A DNA stretch of 64,000 nucleotides. It comes from Xanthomonas bromi (GTDB taxonomy: Bacteria > Pseudomonadota > Gammaproteobacteria > Xanthomonadales > Xanthomonadaceae). The stretch covers positions 1 to 64,000 of the forward strand of contig NZ_FLTX01000025.1 of assembly GCF_900092025.1 (NCBI RefSeq), read 5' to 3'. A program made the translations under genes and the position numbers. Of the stretch, positions 29,601-36,247 are shown piece by piece; positions within the stretch are counted from its first letter, which is position 1, and every line of letters begins with the position of its first letter. The notes below the pieces were generated by a model that was not told where the DNA came from, did no database searches, and saw only the letters and a list, made by a program, of their open reading frames with translations.

Positions 29601-30864
29601 CCAACGCACCGGCACCGGTGATCGGGCTGCCGATGGTCAGGTTATTGGTGCCCTGCACGGTCAGCCCGCCTGCGCCCAGCGCAACCCCATTGGTCGGTGA
29701 CAGCGTCAGGCCCGCAGCCGTGGCTTGCAGGGCGCCGCCGTTGGCGGTGATGGTGTTGCCCAACTGCGCGGCATTGGCGAACTGCAGCACGCCGCCATTG
29801 AGCGCGCTGTTGCCGAAGTTGCTCGCGCCCCCAACCGCCCACGTGCCGCTGTTGACGCGCAAATTGCCGAAATTGATGTATTGCGCGGTGCTCAACGTCC
29901 CTGTGCCGGTGCTGCCGCTGCCGGTACCGACCGCCGAATTCTGCAGGATCAGCGTGTTGTTGCCGCCCAGGCCGCCATCCACCACGCCGGTTTGCGCAAA
30001 ACTCAGCAAACCGCTCGGGCCGAGCAACTCCAAAGCAAGTCCTGCCCCGCTGTTGACGCTGCCGCCCGTCACGGCAGTGAAGCTGTTCGTGCTGCTCGCA
30101 CCCATCGAAACACTGCCGTTGATGGCGCCCGAGTTGACGAACGTATTGCCGGTGACCGAACTCTGAAAGCCGACCCGCCCGTTGATGGTGCCGGTATTGA
30201 CCGCGTTGACGGTGCCTCCACCGGTCACCGCGATCACTGGCGTGTCCGGCCCCAGAATCGACAGCCCCAGCAACGGACGGCTATCGATCACGCCGGCATT
30301 GTTGATCTGCACCGTGCCGTTGTTGGCCGACGTCAGCCCAACCGCCATGCCGTCGAGATTGAGCAGATTGGCGCCAAGCAAACCGCCGGTGCCGAAGATC
30401 GTGCCGCCGGCGAGATTGTTGAAGGAAACTACAGTGGATGTGGCACTGCCCATCGTCACGCCGCTGCTCAGCACCGAGAGCAGCCCAAGCACAGAGGGGT
30501 CGACGGTGCCTGCATTGTTGAGGGTGGGATTTGTTCCGCTCAAGGCGATGGCCGTACCGCCGACGAGACCGGCGGTCATCTGGCTGCCGGACGCAATATT
30601 CACGGTCAGGTTGCCGGCACTGCTGGCGAAACTGTTACTGGTGACGGGCGTCCCCGAGCAAGTGACCGTCACGCCCGCTGTCGGGATGGCTGGCGTGCAC
30701 GCACCCCAGGCCAGCATCGGTGCGGCAGCCCCCACCGCCAGGACCACCAAGGCGGGCAATTGACGACGGGTAGCGCCGGGCTTGCGGCGTCGACGCACCA
30801 ATTCATGCGTCACCACCCAATTGCCAATGGCTGCATTCCAGACCAGCGCAAATGCTCGATTCAT
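20671..30864 (-). CDS. giant repeat-rich autotransporter (type Va), about 3,400 residues
   Basis: 3397-residue outer-membrane autotransporter. The start at 30864 is decided by an AGGGGA ribosome-binding sequence and by the extended signal peptide region MNRAFALVWNAAIGNWVVTHE, followed by a charged RRRRK stretch and a hydrophobic core ending near LAWG. The passenger is nearly all beta-strand repeat (GAGSL.K.GTG.LTL.G.NTY.GGT type): an opening Gly/Ser/Thr region, 12 repeats of about 86 residues, two long modules of 547 and 550 residues, then five 64-residue repeats. A linker with SLSGESHASTATALLESRF leads to a C-terminal beta-barrel of about 280 residues ending in Phe. No protease or esterase motif is seen. 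Likely role: a long adhesive fibre on the cell surface. The gene is monocistronic with its own terminator. Confidence 0.95.
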   Translation of the reverse strand: MNRAFALVWNAAIGNWVVTHELVRRRRKPGATRRQLPALVVLAVGAAAPMLAWGACTPAIPTAGVTVTCSGTPVTSNSFASSAGNLTVNIASGSQMTAGLVGGTAIALSGTNPTLNNAGTVDPSVLGLLSVLSSGVTMGSATSTVVSFNNLAGGTIFGTGGLLGANLLNLDGMAVGLTSANNGTVQINNAGVIDSRPLLGLSILGPDTPVIAVTGGGTVNAVNTGTINGRVGFQSSVTGNTFVNSGAINGSVSMGASSTNSFTAVTGGSVNSGAGLALELLGPSGLLSFAQTGVVDGGLGGNNTLILQNSAVGTGSGSTGTGTLSTAQYINFGNLRVNSGTWAVGGASNFGNSALNGGVLQFANAAQLGNTITANGGALQATAAGLTLSPTNGVALGAGGLTVQGTNNLTIGSPITGAGALAKTGTGGLALTGTSTFTGGVNLSGGALTVGTNSALGTGTVTASGGSILAGASVNLANAFSLSNTVGIGGANALRIGGTVSGTGVLDKVGTGTLTLGGSNTYSGGTTLGAGSVLLETSGALGTGTVTAAGGLLDNTAPLSLTNNFALTNTLGLGASGNALTLSGTLAGVGGVNKTGAGALTLGGSNTYSGGTTLAAGTLQLGTASALGTGALNVTGASSLSTTAPLTVTNGINLAAPLNWTGTQALTLGGAINGAGSLIKSGIGDLTLTNSNAYTGGTTLSAGRLVVGSNTALGAGTLTASGGQLDATAAATLGNAVALTGTLGVGSSGNALNLTGTISGAGALNKLGGGTLTLGGLNTYTGGTGLNAGTLQLASGTALGTGALNVTGSAILQNTVAATLTNAVTLSAGALTLNGAPALTLGGTISGAGSLVKSGGDLTLSGNNTYAGGTTLNTGKLTVGSNTALGSGTVAAATGTTLDTAVVSTLANAIALAGQLNVGGSNALTLTGAISGAGSLDKLGPASLTLTGNNTYVGGTRLTAGSLILGSDTALGAGSLSVSGGLLDSTAARVVANSVVLDADLQLGGGQDLTLTGGISGTGGLIKDGAAALTLTGANTFNGGVDLNAGSLLIGSGAALGSGVLTAAGGTQLQATAAATVGNDVVLNGALSLTGNNDLGLTGTVSGTGSLVKQGTGALTLNGNNVYAGGTLLNDGALVVGSNTALGSGALTAGNGTLLTAATAVTLQNAVTVDGALTIDGQDLTLDGVIDGAGSLIKTGTQTLTLNGNNTWGGGLQLQSGALLVGSDTALGVGTLTAAGGTALDASTAVALGNAVALNGTLTLPGTQDIALNGVISGIGGLNKQGNATVTLSNANTFSAGVALDAGQLVLGNNDALGVGGLVVSGAAELDTTAALTVGNNVLLNAPLTLVGSNDLALNGTLSGAGSLIKNGTTTLSLTASNSYSGGTSLTAGTIALGADNALGTGSLSVLGNSVLSNAVAVALGNDIALGAALTVDNAADMLASGAISGGGDLIKTGLGTLTLSGTNSYTGPLAIQAGTVVASTAASLGNASNVDVAAGALLNLTNGGLITALSGAGGVDTDAGATLQLGGGDFAGSLGGGGNLDKVGTGTVRLLANSVIGGTTQVSGGTLDVVGSLGTSALNVALGGTLTGTGTAGNVGAAVTISDGGRLALTSGSSLSLGALTLAPGAFVDVALGAPSATRLLAVNGDLTLDGTLNITDIGGFGTGVYRLIDYTGALTNNGMLIGLFPGSVDISQLALQTAIGQQLNLVVTAPGSIVQFWDGVQTTANGTIDGGAGTWGAATNWTGQDGSANSTWQGDFAVFSGAAGTVGVQGTQNIGGLQFVTDGYRLTDAGAGALAVTDPLTAIRVDPGATAGIDVAITGIGGVQKLDTGTLVLSGPNTYTGGTALGGGSLVLGNAQALGTGTLTAAAGTTLDTNQALSVGNAVVLDGGLSLPGSNDLTLTGAISGAGSLIKNGTSTLTLDGGNSYLGGSVLNAGTLAVGSNTALGAGSLSVLGDATLSNAIALALGNNVNLGANLTIASADDLALTGVLTGAGALTKTGLGTLTLSGSNLFSGPVSVQSGVLATSATGTLGSTASVDVAAGAGLSLGSNTALNSVTGLGNVAILGGSTLQVGVNNTSSTFAGALSDAGNLEKVGTGTVQLTGTSAIGGTTQITAGTLDVDGTLGSTGGVTVGAGGTLSGSGVVDAAVAVNDGGRLVVTSGSLLTTGSLSMAPNATLDAFLGIPSQTGVLAVNGNLTLDGTLNITDIGGFGTGVYRLIDYTGALTDNGMGFGTLPGTIDPTQLTLQTALAQQVNVVLLASGSNVQFWDGAQTIANGSADGGTGVWTAGTTNWTSIDGLTNSDWQNSFAVFAGNAGTVGVQGTQGITGMQFITDGYVLSDAGGGALSANAANTIIRVDPGVTGTIDVAIGGTGTLQKLDTGTLVLSGPNTYTGGTALGGGSLVLGNAQALGTGTLTAAAGTTLDTNQALAVGNAVVLEGGLRLPGSNDLALTGAISGAGSLIKNGTSTLTLSGNNTYAGGTVLSDGTLAVAGNTALGSGTLSVTGDSVLSNAVAAALGNAVTLGAALTVDNPADLTLAGNISGSGALIKTSTGTLTLDGSNSYSGGTTLTAGTLVGDSASLQGVIVDNATLAFNQVADGVFNGSITGTGTVIKDGAGALLLNGANGYTGGTSIVAGTLVGDTASLQGDIANNAALVFNQTTGGVYAGAVSGTGSLEKTGSGVLQLIGANSYTGGTVISAGSLIGTTTSLQGNVVDNATLIFDQATDGTFAGAVSGTGSVIKQGAGALTLVAPNTYSGGTTIASGSLIGTTVSLQGNIVDNAVLVFDQATDGSYAGTVTGSGALIKNGTGALTLDGANGYLGGTTINAGTLIGNTTSLQGDITNNSTLTFLQNNAGTYTGRLFGGGSLIKLGSGRLLFTANSGTFTGPTQVNAGTLSVGNPANPGAALGGPVTVGPGGTLTGSGSIGSLVSSGTVAIGGTDGTISVGGNATFAPGSTLVVTPGDGGAVTPVTVGGAATVATGTTLQLVRAPDLPLFTEIPVISASGGLTGQFTNVISDYAFIEPNMSATATGLSVTFGRNTVGMVDAVTTPNQQSTAAAVDGLPNTSPIYQAVVRLPDDPEAIRTAFASLSGESHASTATALLESRFLNSGIANHLRGDSQNSLVGDTMVWITGRSLPNRVDGDANAVSVRREDNGVMAGAERRVGERSVVGVAVGNQDIESWSREWGDRADVDGTHAGVYGRADWSAFSLQGAVDYASYDVDSTRRVMLPDVLEERLSSRYDATAVTVSLEAAWNLRTESAVYSPFIAADYTRLKTDGFTERGGISALSVDSASDTFSTATLGVRGHWDLGQKAALYASAGWRHAFGDRSVQRSAGFVGTASEFSVQSVTWAKNAAIGELGISLITSPRSRFALSLQGLSGDGQTAYGGQATWGMSF
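22288..23247 (-). repeat. five tandem 64-residue repeats (960 bp) inside the giant autotransporter
   Basis: Exactly 5 x 192 bases. Each unit has the pattern (A/S/T)(V/I)(S/T)G.G...K.G.G.L.L...N.Y.GGT followed by TSLQG(D/N)(I/V).(D/N)N..L.F.Q...G.(Y/F).G. A degenerate sixth unit (RLFGGGSLIK) follows. These units are shorter than, and different from, the 86-residue repeats at the other end of the passenger. Confidence 0.9.
23248..26538 (-). repeat. tandem duplication of a ~1.65-kb module inside the giant autotransporter
   Basis: Two consecutive modules: 24898-26538 (547 codons) and 23248-24897 (550 codons). Both hold, in order, an LTKTGLGTLTLSG-type repeat, a Gly-rich scaffold, LTLDGTLNITDIGGFGTGVY, an FWDG..T.ANG..DGG.G.W segment with GTVGVQGTQ, and the shared LQKLDTGTLVLSGPNTYTGG end. 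Parts are almost identical in DNA; the stretch near 23581-23742 matches 25231-25392 with about three differences by eye. Confidence 0.9.
26539..29625 (-). repeat. twelve tandem ~86-residue repeats inside the giant autotransporter
   Basis: 3087 bases giving 12 units of 85-87 residues. Each unit reads roughly ISGAGSL.K.G...LTL.G.NTY.GGT.L..G.L..G...ALG.G.L...G...L......TL.NAV.L...L...G...L.L.G. Units are diverged from one another, unlike the recent duplication beside them. Confidence 0.9.
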
Positions 30865-31642
30865 TAAATTTCCCCTAAGTACCGCCCAGAGACCGACGCG
30901 TGCCCATGCACGCGCCTCCAAAGACAGGATTGGAATAACGGTAGAGCCGGTTTAAGGCAGCAGTGCCGCCTCAGAAAATTGCCATCAAGAACAAAAGAAG
31001 CACCGAAAAAATGAATCGATCGATCAATACCACTACTAAATCGCCCCTTTCCTAAATTAATAGGCGAAACGATCTACCTGAAACTGTGCTGAATATCACC
31101 AACCTTAAACTCGCTCATAACATAAGCGGAATTTGCGGACTGGTTTGCTCGCGCTCGTTTATCTCGCTTTACCGACTCATCCGTAAAGGCAAATATTGAG
31201 GTGCGCTACGATTCACACAAAGACATATTTATCAACCATCTGCGCGCAACTGGGCAGCATGAGCGTGAATCATCTGAAGCAGACTGATGCGCATGTGAGG
31301 CTATATCGAACCTGTAAAACAATCGTTTTCAACGAAAAACCGCTGGACGGCAAACTCGACAATTCCCACCTTCTACGCGCCAGCAAATTTATGAGCTCGC
31401 TTTAACGATTAATACCAATTCCCCATTCGACATCGAACGGCAGAGTGCGCCATGTGTATATCGCGGACGCGACAGCAGATTTTATTGTCGGGACTGCTAT
31501 GCAGATGAACGTTTGTAAAAAATGTCGAAGACGATCAGGCGCGGCACGCAGTTTGCGTAGATCTCGCCACCTATCGATGACCGTGGTTTGTTTCTAGTCG
31601 CAGTGCAGGCAGTATGTGATCTCCAACACGGAACCTGACGAG
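30865..31642. other. AT-rich intergenic region upstream of two divergent genes
   Basis: About 780 bases, clearly richer in A and T than the rest of the window (for example 30970-31130 and 31190-31430). It should carry the promoters of the giant autotransporter (minus) and the EAL protein (plus). The small plus-strand frame at 31196-31405 has no ribosome-binding site and no recognisable product. Composition of this kind is typical of silenced surface-protein loci. Confidence 0.5.
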
Positions 31643-33436
31643 ATGACGCTTGCCCTGGACGACAAACTGCAAGATCGCCACTTCGACTGGTCGGGTGTGC
31701 CGATCGATCTGGGCGGCATGGAGCCGCTGGAACAAATCGCACGATTGCTCTGTCATGCCTTGGTTGCGCCGGCTGCCGCGCTGACGATCACGGAAGGTGG
31801 CCGCTTGCGCGTGCTGGCAGCGCGTGGCATCAGCAGCAATCATGTCGAGCAGGCGATTGCCGTGTGCCAACAGGTTCCGGCGGCGCCCAATGGCGTGGCT
31901 GAGTTGATCGAACACGCTGCGCTTGCGCAGATTCAACTCGGCGATGCCGCGTTCCCCGGTTTGCCTGCACGCTTTATCGCCTGCGTGCCCGTGGGTGCGC
32001 CGCAGACAGGCATTTCCGGGACGTTATGCTTGATCGACACCCGCGAGCGCCGGCTGGCAAGCCAGGAGCATCAGCAACTGCTGATGTTTGCCAATGTGGC
32101 GGCCGCACAGCTTGAACTGCAGTTCGGTGCCGGCCGACGCGAACCGCATAGCGGCTTGCTCAATACGCGTCAGTTGCAATCGGATCTGGATGCCCTCGCC
32201 TTCGGCAGCCACTGCGTGCCCACCATTGCGGCCTTCATCGAGGTCTACGACACCCAGGCCGCCAACGAGGCGCGCCAGGCGCTGGGCATGCAGCCGCTGG
32301 AAGAATTGATCCGTCACGCCAGCTACGTGTTGACGTGCGCCTTGCGCGGCAAGGCCATCGTGTACCACGTGGCTCCCATGCGCTTTGCGTTCTTTCTCCT
32401 CAACTCCGCACCGGATGAGATGGAAGACCTGCTGCTGGATCTGCGCGACATGCTGCACAAGCCGGTGGATGCCGCCGGCGTCCCGATGTCGCTGACCTTT
32501 CATGCCGGTGTGGTGCGCTTTGCCCCGCAGCAACCGGACACCAACGATGTCATGCGCAAGGGTCTGGTGGCATTGGGCGATGCCATCAACAACCATACCA
32601 TCGTGTGCTGGTATAGCGCATCGCACGACGATGCGATCCAGCGCTCCTACCGGCTGGCGCTGGATGCCGAAAAAGCCTTGGAAGCCGGCGATTTCAGGCT
32701 TGTATTCCAGCCACGCATCGATCTTGAAGATCTATCGGTGACCGGCTTCGAGGCCTTGCTGCGCTGGCATCACACTAATCTCGGCCCGATCGGGCCGGAC
32801 GAGTTCATCCCGCTGTTCGAAAAAACGGCGCTGATGTGCACGGTCACCAATTGGGTGATCGAAAGTGCGCTGGCGCAGCTGGCGCAGCTGGCGCAGTGGC
32901 GTGCCCAGGGACTGGATTTTTCGATCTCCATCAATCTGTCGTCGCGCGATTTCGGCGACATCAATCTTGCTGCGAACGTGATCGACCGGTGCAGGGAGCT
33001 GGCGATTCCCACCGCACGCATCGAGTTGGAAATCACCGAAGGCCGCTGGCTGCGCAGCAATGTCGAAGCGGTGCCGCGGCTGCGCGCATTGCGCGACGCA
33101 GGCGTGAGCGTGGCCATCGACGATTTCGGCACCGGCTACAGCAATTTCGGCTATCTCACCGAACTGCCGGTCAATGTGCTCAAGCTGGACCGATCGTTGG
33201 TGACCGGCATCGCCAACAAGGCAGGCATGCAGATGCGTGCGGAAGCGGTGGTGCGCCTGGCCAATGCATTGGGCTATCGCACCGTGGCCGAGGGCATCGA
33301 GCATGCCGACGAAATCGCCTTGCTGCGCAGTTGGGGATGCGATGAGGCGCAGGGGTATCTGCTCGCCAAACCCATGGAGGCGCACTTGGTGGCCGAGTAC
33401 GTCAAACAGACCACAGCGTTCCAGCGTCTACCCTGA
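31643..33436 (+). CDS. GAF / degenerate GGDEF / EAL protein, c-di-GMP phosphodiesterase
   Basis: 597 residues, no membrane segment. An N-terminal GAF-like domain (about 15-175, with FIACVPVGAPQTGISGTLCLID) is followed by a degenerate GGDEF domain in which the active-site loop is replaced by APMRFAFFL, and then an EAL domain. The EAL motif is at 370-372 (EALLRW), with Asn in SINLSSRDF, Glu in LEITEG, DDFGTG at 493-498, Lys in LKLDRSLV, AEGIEH and QGYLLAKPM. All residues usually needed for metal binding and catalysis are present, so it should hydrolyse cyclic-di-GMP. The ATG at 31643 has GGA about 10 bases upstream; a GTG at 31616 is the alternative. It lies next to adhesin genes, whose output c-di-GMP commonly controls. 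Confidence 0.9.
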   Translation: MTLALDDKLQDRHFDWSGVPIDLGGMEPLEQIARLLCHALVAPAAALTITEGGRLRVLAARGISSNHVEQAIAVCQQVPAAPNGVAELIEHAALAQIQLGDAAFPGLPARFIACVPVGAPQTGISGTLCLIDTRERRLASQEHQQLLMFANVAAAQLELQFGAGRREPHSGLLNTRQLQSDLDALAFGSHCVPTIAAFIEVYDTQAANEARQALGMQPLEELIRHASYVLTCALRGKAIVYHVAPMRFAFFLLNSAPDEMEDLLLDLRDMLHKPVDAAGVPMSLTFHAGVVRFAPQQPDTNDVMRKGLVALGDAINNHTIVCWYSASHDDAIQRSYRLALDAEKALEAGDFRLVFQPRIDLEDLSVTGFEALLRWHHTNLGPIGPDEFIPLFEKTALMCTVTNWVIESALAQLAQLAQWRAQGLDFSISINLSSRDFGDINLAANVIDRCRELAIPTARIELEITEGRWLRSNVEAVPRLRALRDAGVSVAIDDFGTGYSNFGYLTELPVNVLKLDRSLVTGIANKAGMQMRAEAVVRLANALGYRTVAEGIEHADEIALLRSWGCDEAQGYLLAKPMEAHLVAEYVKQTTAFQRLP

Positions 33437-33556
33437 AGGTCCGGCGCCGTGGTGTTGCCAGACATGCACACCACCACGCGAGTTTTTCACGATGCATGCG
33501 CGGTCCATCGCGCTGCAACGCACACGCAACCTGCAATGCAGCAATGACCCCATCGC

Positions 33557-34147
33557 TCAACTGAGATCGTGCAGGTCCTTGCCCAACGGGGCGCGCAATG
33601 CCCAGTCGGAGAAACGCACTTTCAACCCGGCGCGCTCCGGCGTGCAGCACATCGGCCCGACCAGATACTCGCTTGCCACCGGGAACGGACACAGCCGCAC
33701 CAGCGGCCAGTGACGGCCGTCCGCAGAGACCTGCAGGCGCAGCACACCGTCGGCGACCGTGGCACGCATCCAGAAATCCTTGGAGTCGGCTTCGTACGGA
33801 GCAGTGGCCCAATCCGACACCGGGTTGGTCAATACGCTGCTGAGCATGGCACGCCCGTCGCTGAGTTCGATCCCGGCCTTGATCCAGTGTTGCTCGTCCA
33901 CGCGCACCATGATGCCCGCCTGGTCGTACAACGCTTCGTACTGCGCTCGCACGCGCAACTGCGCGGTGAAGCGCGCGCCTGCCTTGATGCCAAGGAAATG
34001 CCCGCTGTCGCGGGTGAACCCGTAGTGCGTCTTGCGCCAGAAGTCGGTCGCTTGGTCGGTCACCACATCCAGCCTATCGCCACCGATATCGACTGTGTTC
34101 GGCCGGTTGAGCCACGTGCCGGCCTGCCAGTTGCTGTCCTGCGCCAT
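33557..34147 (-). CDS. DUF1349 (concanavalin-like) protein
   Basis: 196-residue protein of the DUF1349 family, beta-jellyroll resembling B. subtilis YesU. Recognisable segments are TDFWRKTHYGF, FLGIKAGARFTAQLRVRAQYEALYDQAGIMVRVDEQHWIKAGIE, and SDWATAPYE. The ATG at 34147 is chosen because GGGGGA lies six bases before it and the length matches the family. The frame does extend upstream to 34255 with a sequence that looks like a signal peptide, so an exported form cannot be fully excluded. Function is unknown; the fold suggests carbohydrate binding. Confidence 0.85.
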   Translation of the reverse strand: MAQDSNWQAGTWLNRPNTVDIGGDRLDVVTDQATDFWRKTHYGFTRDSGHFLGIKAGARFTAQLRVRAQYEALYDQAGIMVRVDEQHWIKAGIELSDGRAMLSSVLTNPVSDWATAPYEADSKDFWMRATVADGVLRLQVSADGRHWPLVRLCPFPVASEYLVGPMCCTPERAGLKVRFSDWALRAPLGKDLHDLS

Positions 34148-34494
34148 CGTTTCCCCCGGTTTGCTCTGTTGTGCAAACGCGCTGCCAGTGAACGTCATCC
34201 CGACCATGCCACCCAGCACGCGCCTGCATGTGCCCTTGACTGCATCATGTTGCATCGACTGCGCTGCTGCGACTGCCGGCTGCGTAGTTCATGTGGTGTA
34301 CGCGCAAGGCCACATGCATGCCTGTCTCATCTTCGCCATGCGTGCAGCGCAAGACCGCAGTTAGACGCTGAGCAGTTGCGGACCTGCATCGCGCGCAACT
34401 GCGACATACCAAGAGAATCTGGACCGAATCTGCATGCGAGCAATGGCGTGCAGATGCCTGCTGGCCCAGCCTTGCTGGCTACGAACCATCTGCC

Positions 34495-35421
34495 CTATCC
34501 CCAGCCCTGTGCCAATGCGTAGTCGATTGCCGCACAGATCGCCGCCACCTGCGCCGCATTGCATTGTTCGGGTGTGGCGCGTGGTCTATCCGGATAGACC
34601 TCGGTGGTTGTGCGATACCGGGCATCGGTGACACCAGCGCACAAGCCCAGCCGCCGCACCGGGTAGTTGATGACGCCATGCCCCGCCACCGGTGTGCCGA
34701 TGAGCTGCCCATCCGCATCGGCAGGCGCGATGTGCGTCACCTCTGCCACCGCGGCGATCACCGCCTGCTGGAAGGCAGGCTGCGGGTCTTCGCTGTCGCC
34801 GACCAGATAAAAACCGTCAGGAATGCTCCCGGGCACGAACGTCGCACCGTCGCGCGCCGCCAAGGCGGGACGAAACTCGCTCTCATCGCTATCGGTGGTT
34901 TCGTGCAAATCGATATGCAGCAGCATCTGCCCTGTGGTTGCGGCCACCAAGCGCATCAGTGCAGCCGACTCTTCGGCAGGACTGTTGTCGCGGAATGCGC
35001 GATTCGGATCCAATGCGTGGGCATTCCAGCGCTGGATGCGCTCATAGCCCCAGGGGTTGATGCACGGCGCCACCAACAAATTGCACCTGCCCGCGTAATC
35101 GGCAGCACGCTGTTGCAGGAATTGCAGCGCACCTTGCACGCCGCTGATTTCGTAGCCGTGCACGCCGCCTGTGACTAAAACACACGGCAGTCTGTCGTCC
35201 CACTCGGCGCTGCGCAGTGCGAGCAGCGGATAGTCCCCTTGCGCGTGGGCAATGGTTCCGTACTGCACGCGTTGATAACGTGCAGCCAATGCGGCGACCT
35301 GTTGCACGACATCGTCCGCATAGCTGCGCTGCTGCAGCTGGCGTGCGCGCCACACGGCGCGCTCCGCTTCACCCCATGGTTGCCCGGGCATGCCGATCGG
35401 ATAGGTTGCGTTGGTCGTCAT
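34495..35421 (-). CDS. M14-type metallopeptidase / deacylase
   Basis: 308-residue zinc carboxypeptidase-like protein. The zinc-binding HxxE is in GGVHGYEISG and the third ligand His in LLHIDLHETTD; NPWGYERIQRWNAHALDPNRAF is also typical. No signal peptide is seen, so it is probably cytoplasmic, as in the succinylglutamate-desuccinylase-like branch of M14. The ATG at 35421 gives the expected N-terminus (YPIGMPGQPWG), but its ribosome-binding site is weak. A terminator directly upstream isolates it from the ferritin-like remnant. The substrate is unknown. Confidence 0.85.
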   Translation of the reverse strand: MTTNATYPIGMPGQPWGEAERAVWRARQLQQRSYADDVVQQVAALAARYQRVQYGTIAHAQGDYPLLALRSAEWDDRLPCVLVTGGVHGYEISGVQGALQFLQQRAADYAGRCNLLVAPCINPWGYERIQRWNAHALDPNRAFRDNSPAEESAALMRLVAATTGQMLLHIDLHETTDSDESEFRPALAARDGATFVPGSIPDGFYLVGDSEDPQPAFQQAVIAAVAEVTHIAPADADGQLIGTPVAGHGVINYPVRRLGLCAGVTDARYRTTTEVYPDRPRATPEQCNAAQVAAICAAIDYALAQGWG

Positions 35422-35476
35422 TGCAGAAACCACGTGCGAAGAGAGCGCCAAGGGTAAGCGCTCTGCGCGCAGAAAC

Positions 35477-35500
35477 AAAAAGGCCCCGCCTTGTGGGGCC
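35477..35500 (-). terminator. intrinsic terminator of the decayed ferritin-like gene
   Basis: Minus-strand stem GGCCCCA / (C)GGGGCC with a short loop and a run of five T. It lies directly at the truncated end of the DUF892 remnant and before the M14 gene. Confidence 0.75.
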
Positions 35501-35504
35501 GATG

Positions 35505-35797
35505 CAATCACGTCGCTGGCCATCGTACCTTCGACGATTTCGTCGGAGGTGGTCATACCGCCGATGGCCTGGCCGAATCCATCCATCTTGCCCATGACGT
35601 CCTGGATGACCGACCGAGAGACGCCCAGGCGTTCGCTGCACGACTCGACCAGGCGCTGTTGCCCCAGCGTTCTTCCAGATGCTTGATGCGCGCCTTGAGC
35701 TGCGGTAGTGCTCGATGCGTGCGGCCTGAACCTTGAGCATCTGCTCGGTCTGCTGTCCCATCGCATGCGCGTCGTGTAACCAATGACCTGTGCGCAA
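35505..35797 (-). pseudogene. YciE/YciF-type ferritin-like (DUF892) gene, frameshifted and truncated
   Basis: Three pieces in three frames join into one DUF892 protein: LHDAHAMGQQTEQMLKVQAARIEHY, then PQLKARIKHLEE, then TLGQQRLVESCSERLGVSR..MGKMDGFGQAIGGMTTSDEIVEGTMAS. Each junction is explained by one missing base in a short run (CC for CCC, AA for AAA). After MAS the usual YTFEQMEIASY.. helices with the remaining metal ligands are absent and a terminator follows at once, so about half the protein is lost. The two single-base gaps alone could be sequencing errors, but the truncation could not. An intact KGG-motif gene 450 bases upstream is the usual partner (YciG). Confidence 0.8.
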
Positions 35798-36247
35798 TGC
35801 ACCGTCGCTCCCCGTGCCATCCTCACCTCAAGTACCCACTGCATCCAAACTCCGTGGGAGCTGATGCATGCCTTACGCTGCGGCCACGCCAGACGCCGAA
35901 GAATGAAGTGGCATGCAACTCCTGCCGTCGGCAGGAGCGACACCATTGCATGAGCGAAATTTTTCCCTGCAATCGATGTCGGCGACCGGCAAGGCTGCAA
36001 AAATTTCGCACTGACGCTCGATGCGCTGCACAGCGAGCTGGTGTAGATCTTCACGTGCGGTCTGGGTATCGCTTGCCGCTGTCTGACTGCAGAAGCGTGC
36101 AATCGATTGCGCGCGACCCCGTGCGCCGAGCCGCTTGCGTGAGAGAGATAACAAGACAGGCACTAGACCGCATGGGCGTAGCGCCTGTCTCCAACGTCAC
36201 GCAAGACTAGCTAAGCCCGGCACGCCATGGGCGCGCCGATAGCTGGA
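35798..36247. other. intergenic region within the stress locus
   Basis: 450 bases between the KGG gene and the DUF892 remnant. A minus-strand frame at 35873-36163 contains a helical, protein-like piece (AREDLHQLAVQRIERQCEIF) that may be another decayed gene. I do not recognise it and do not call it a gene. Confidence 0.35.

Noticed and set aside
22288-29625. Regular repeats that could be mistaken for a CRISPR or satellite array.
   Set aside because: The repeats are in frame, encode beta-strand protein units of 64 and about 86 residues, and have no short conserved repeat with unique spacers.
31196-31405. 69-codon plus-strand frame in the AT-rich intergenic region.
   Set aside because: No ribosome-binding site and no recognisable product.
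34148-34255. Upstream extension of the DUF1349 gene that looks like a signal peptide ending in SAFA.
   Set aside because: The internal ATG at 34147 has a strong GGGGGA six bases upstream and gives the usual family length. Kept only as an alternative start.
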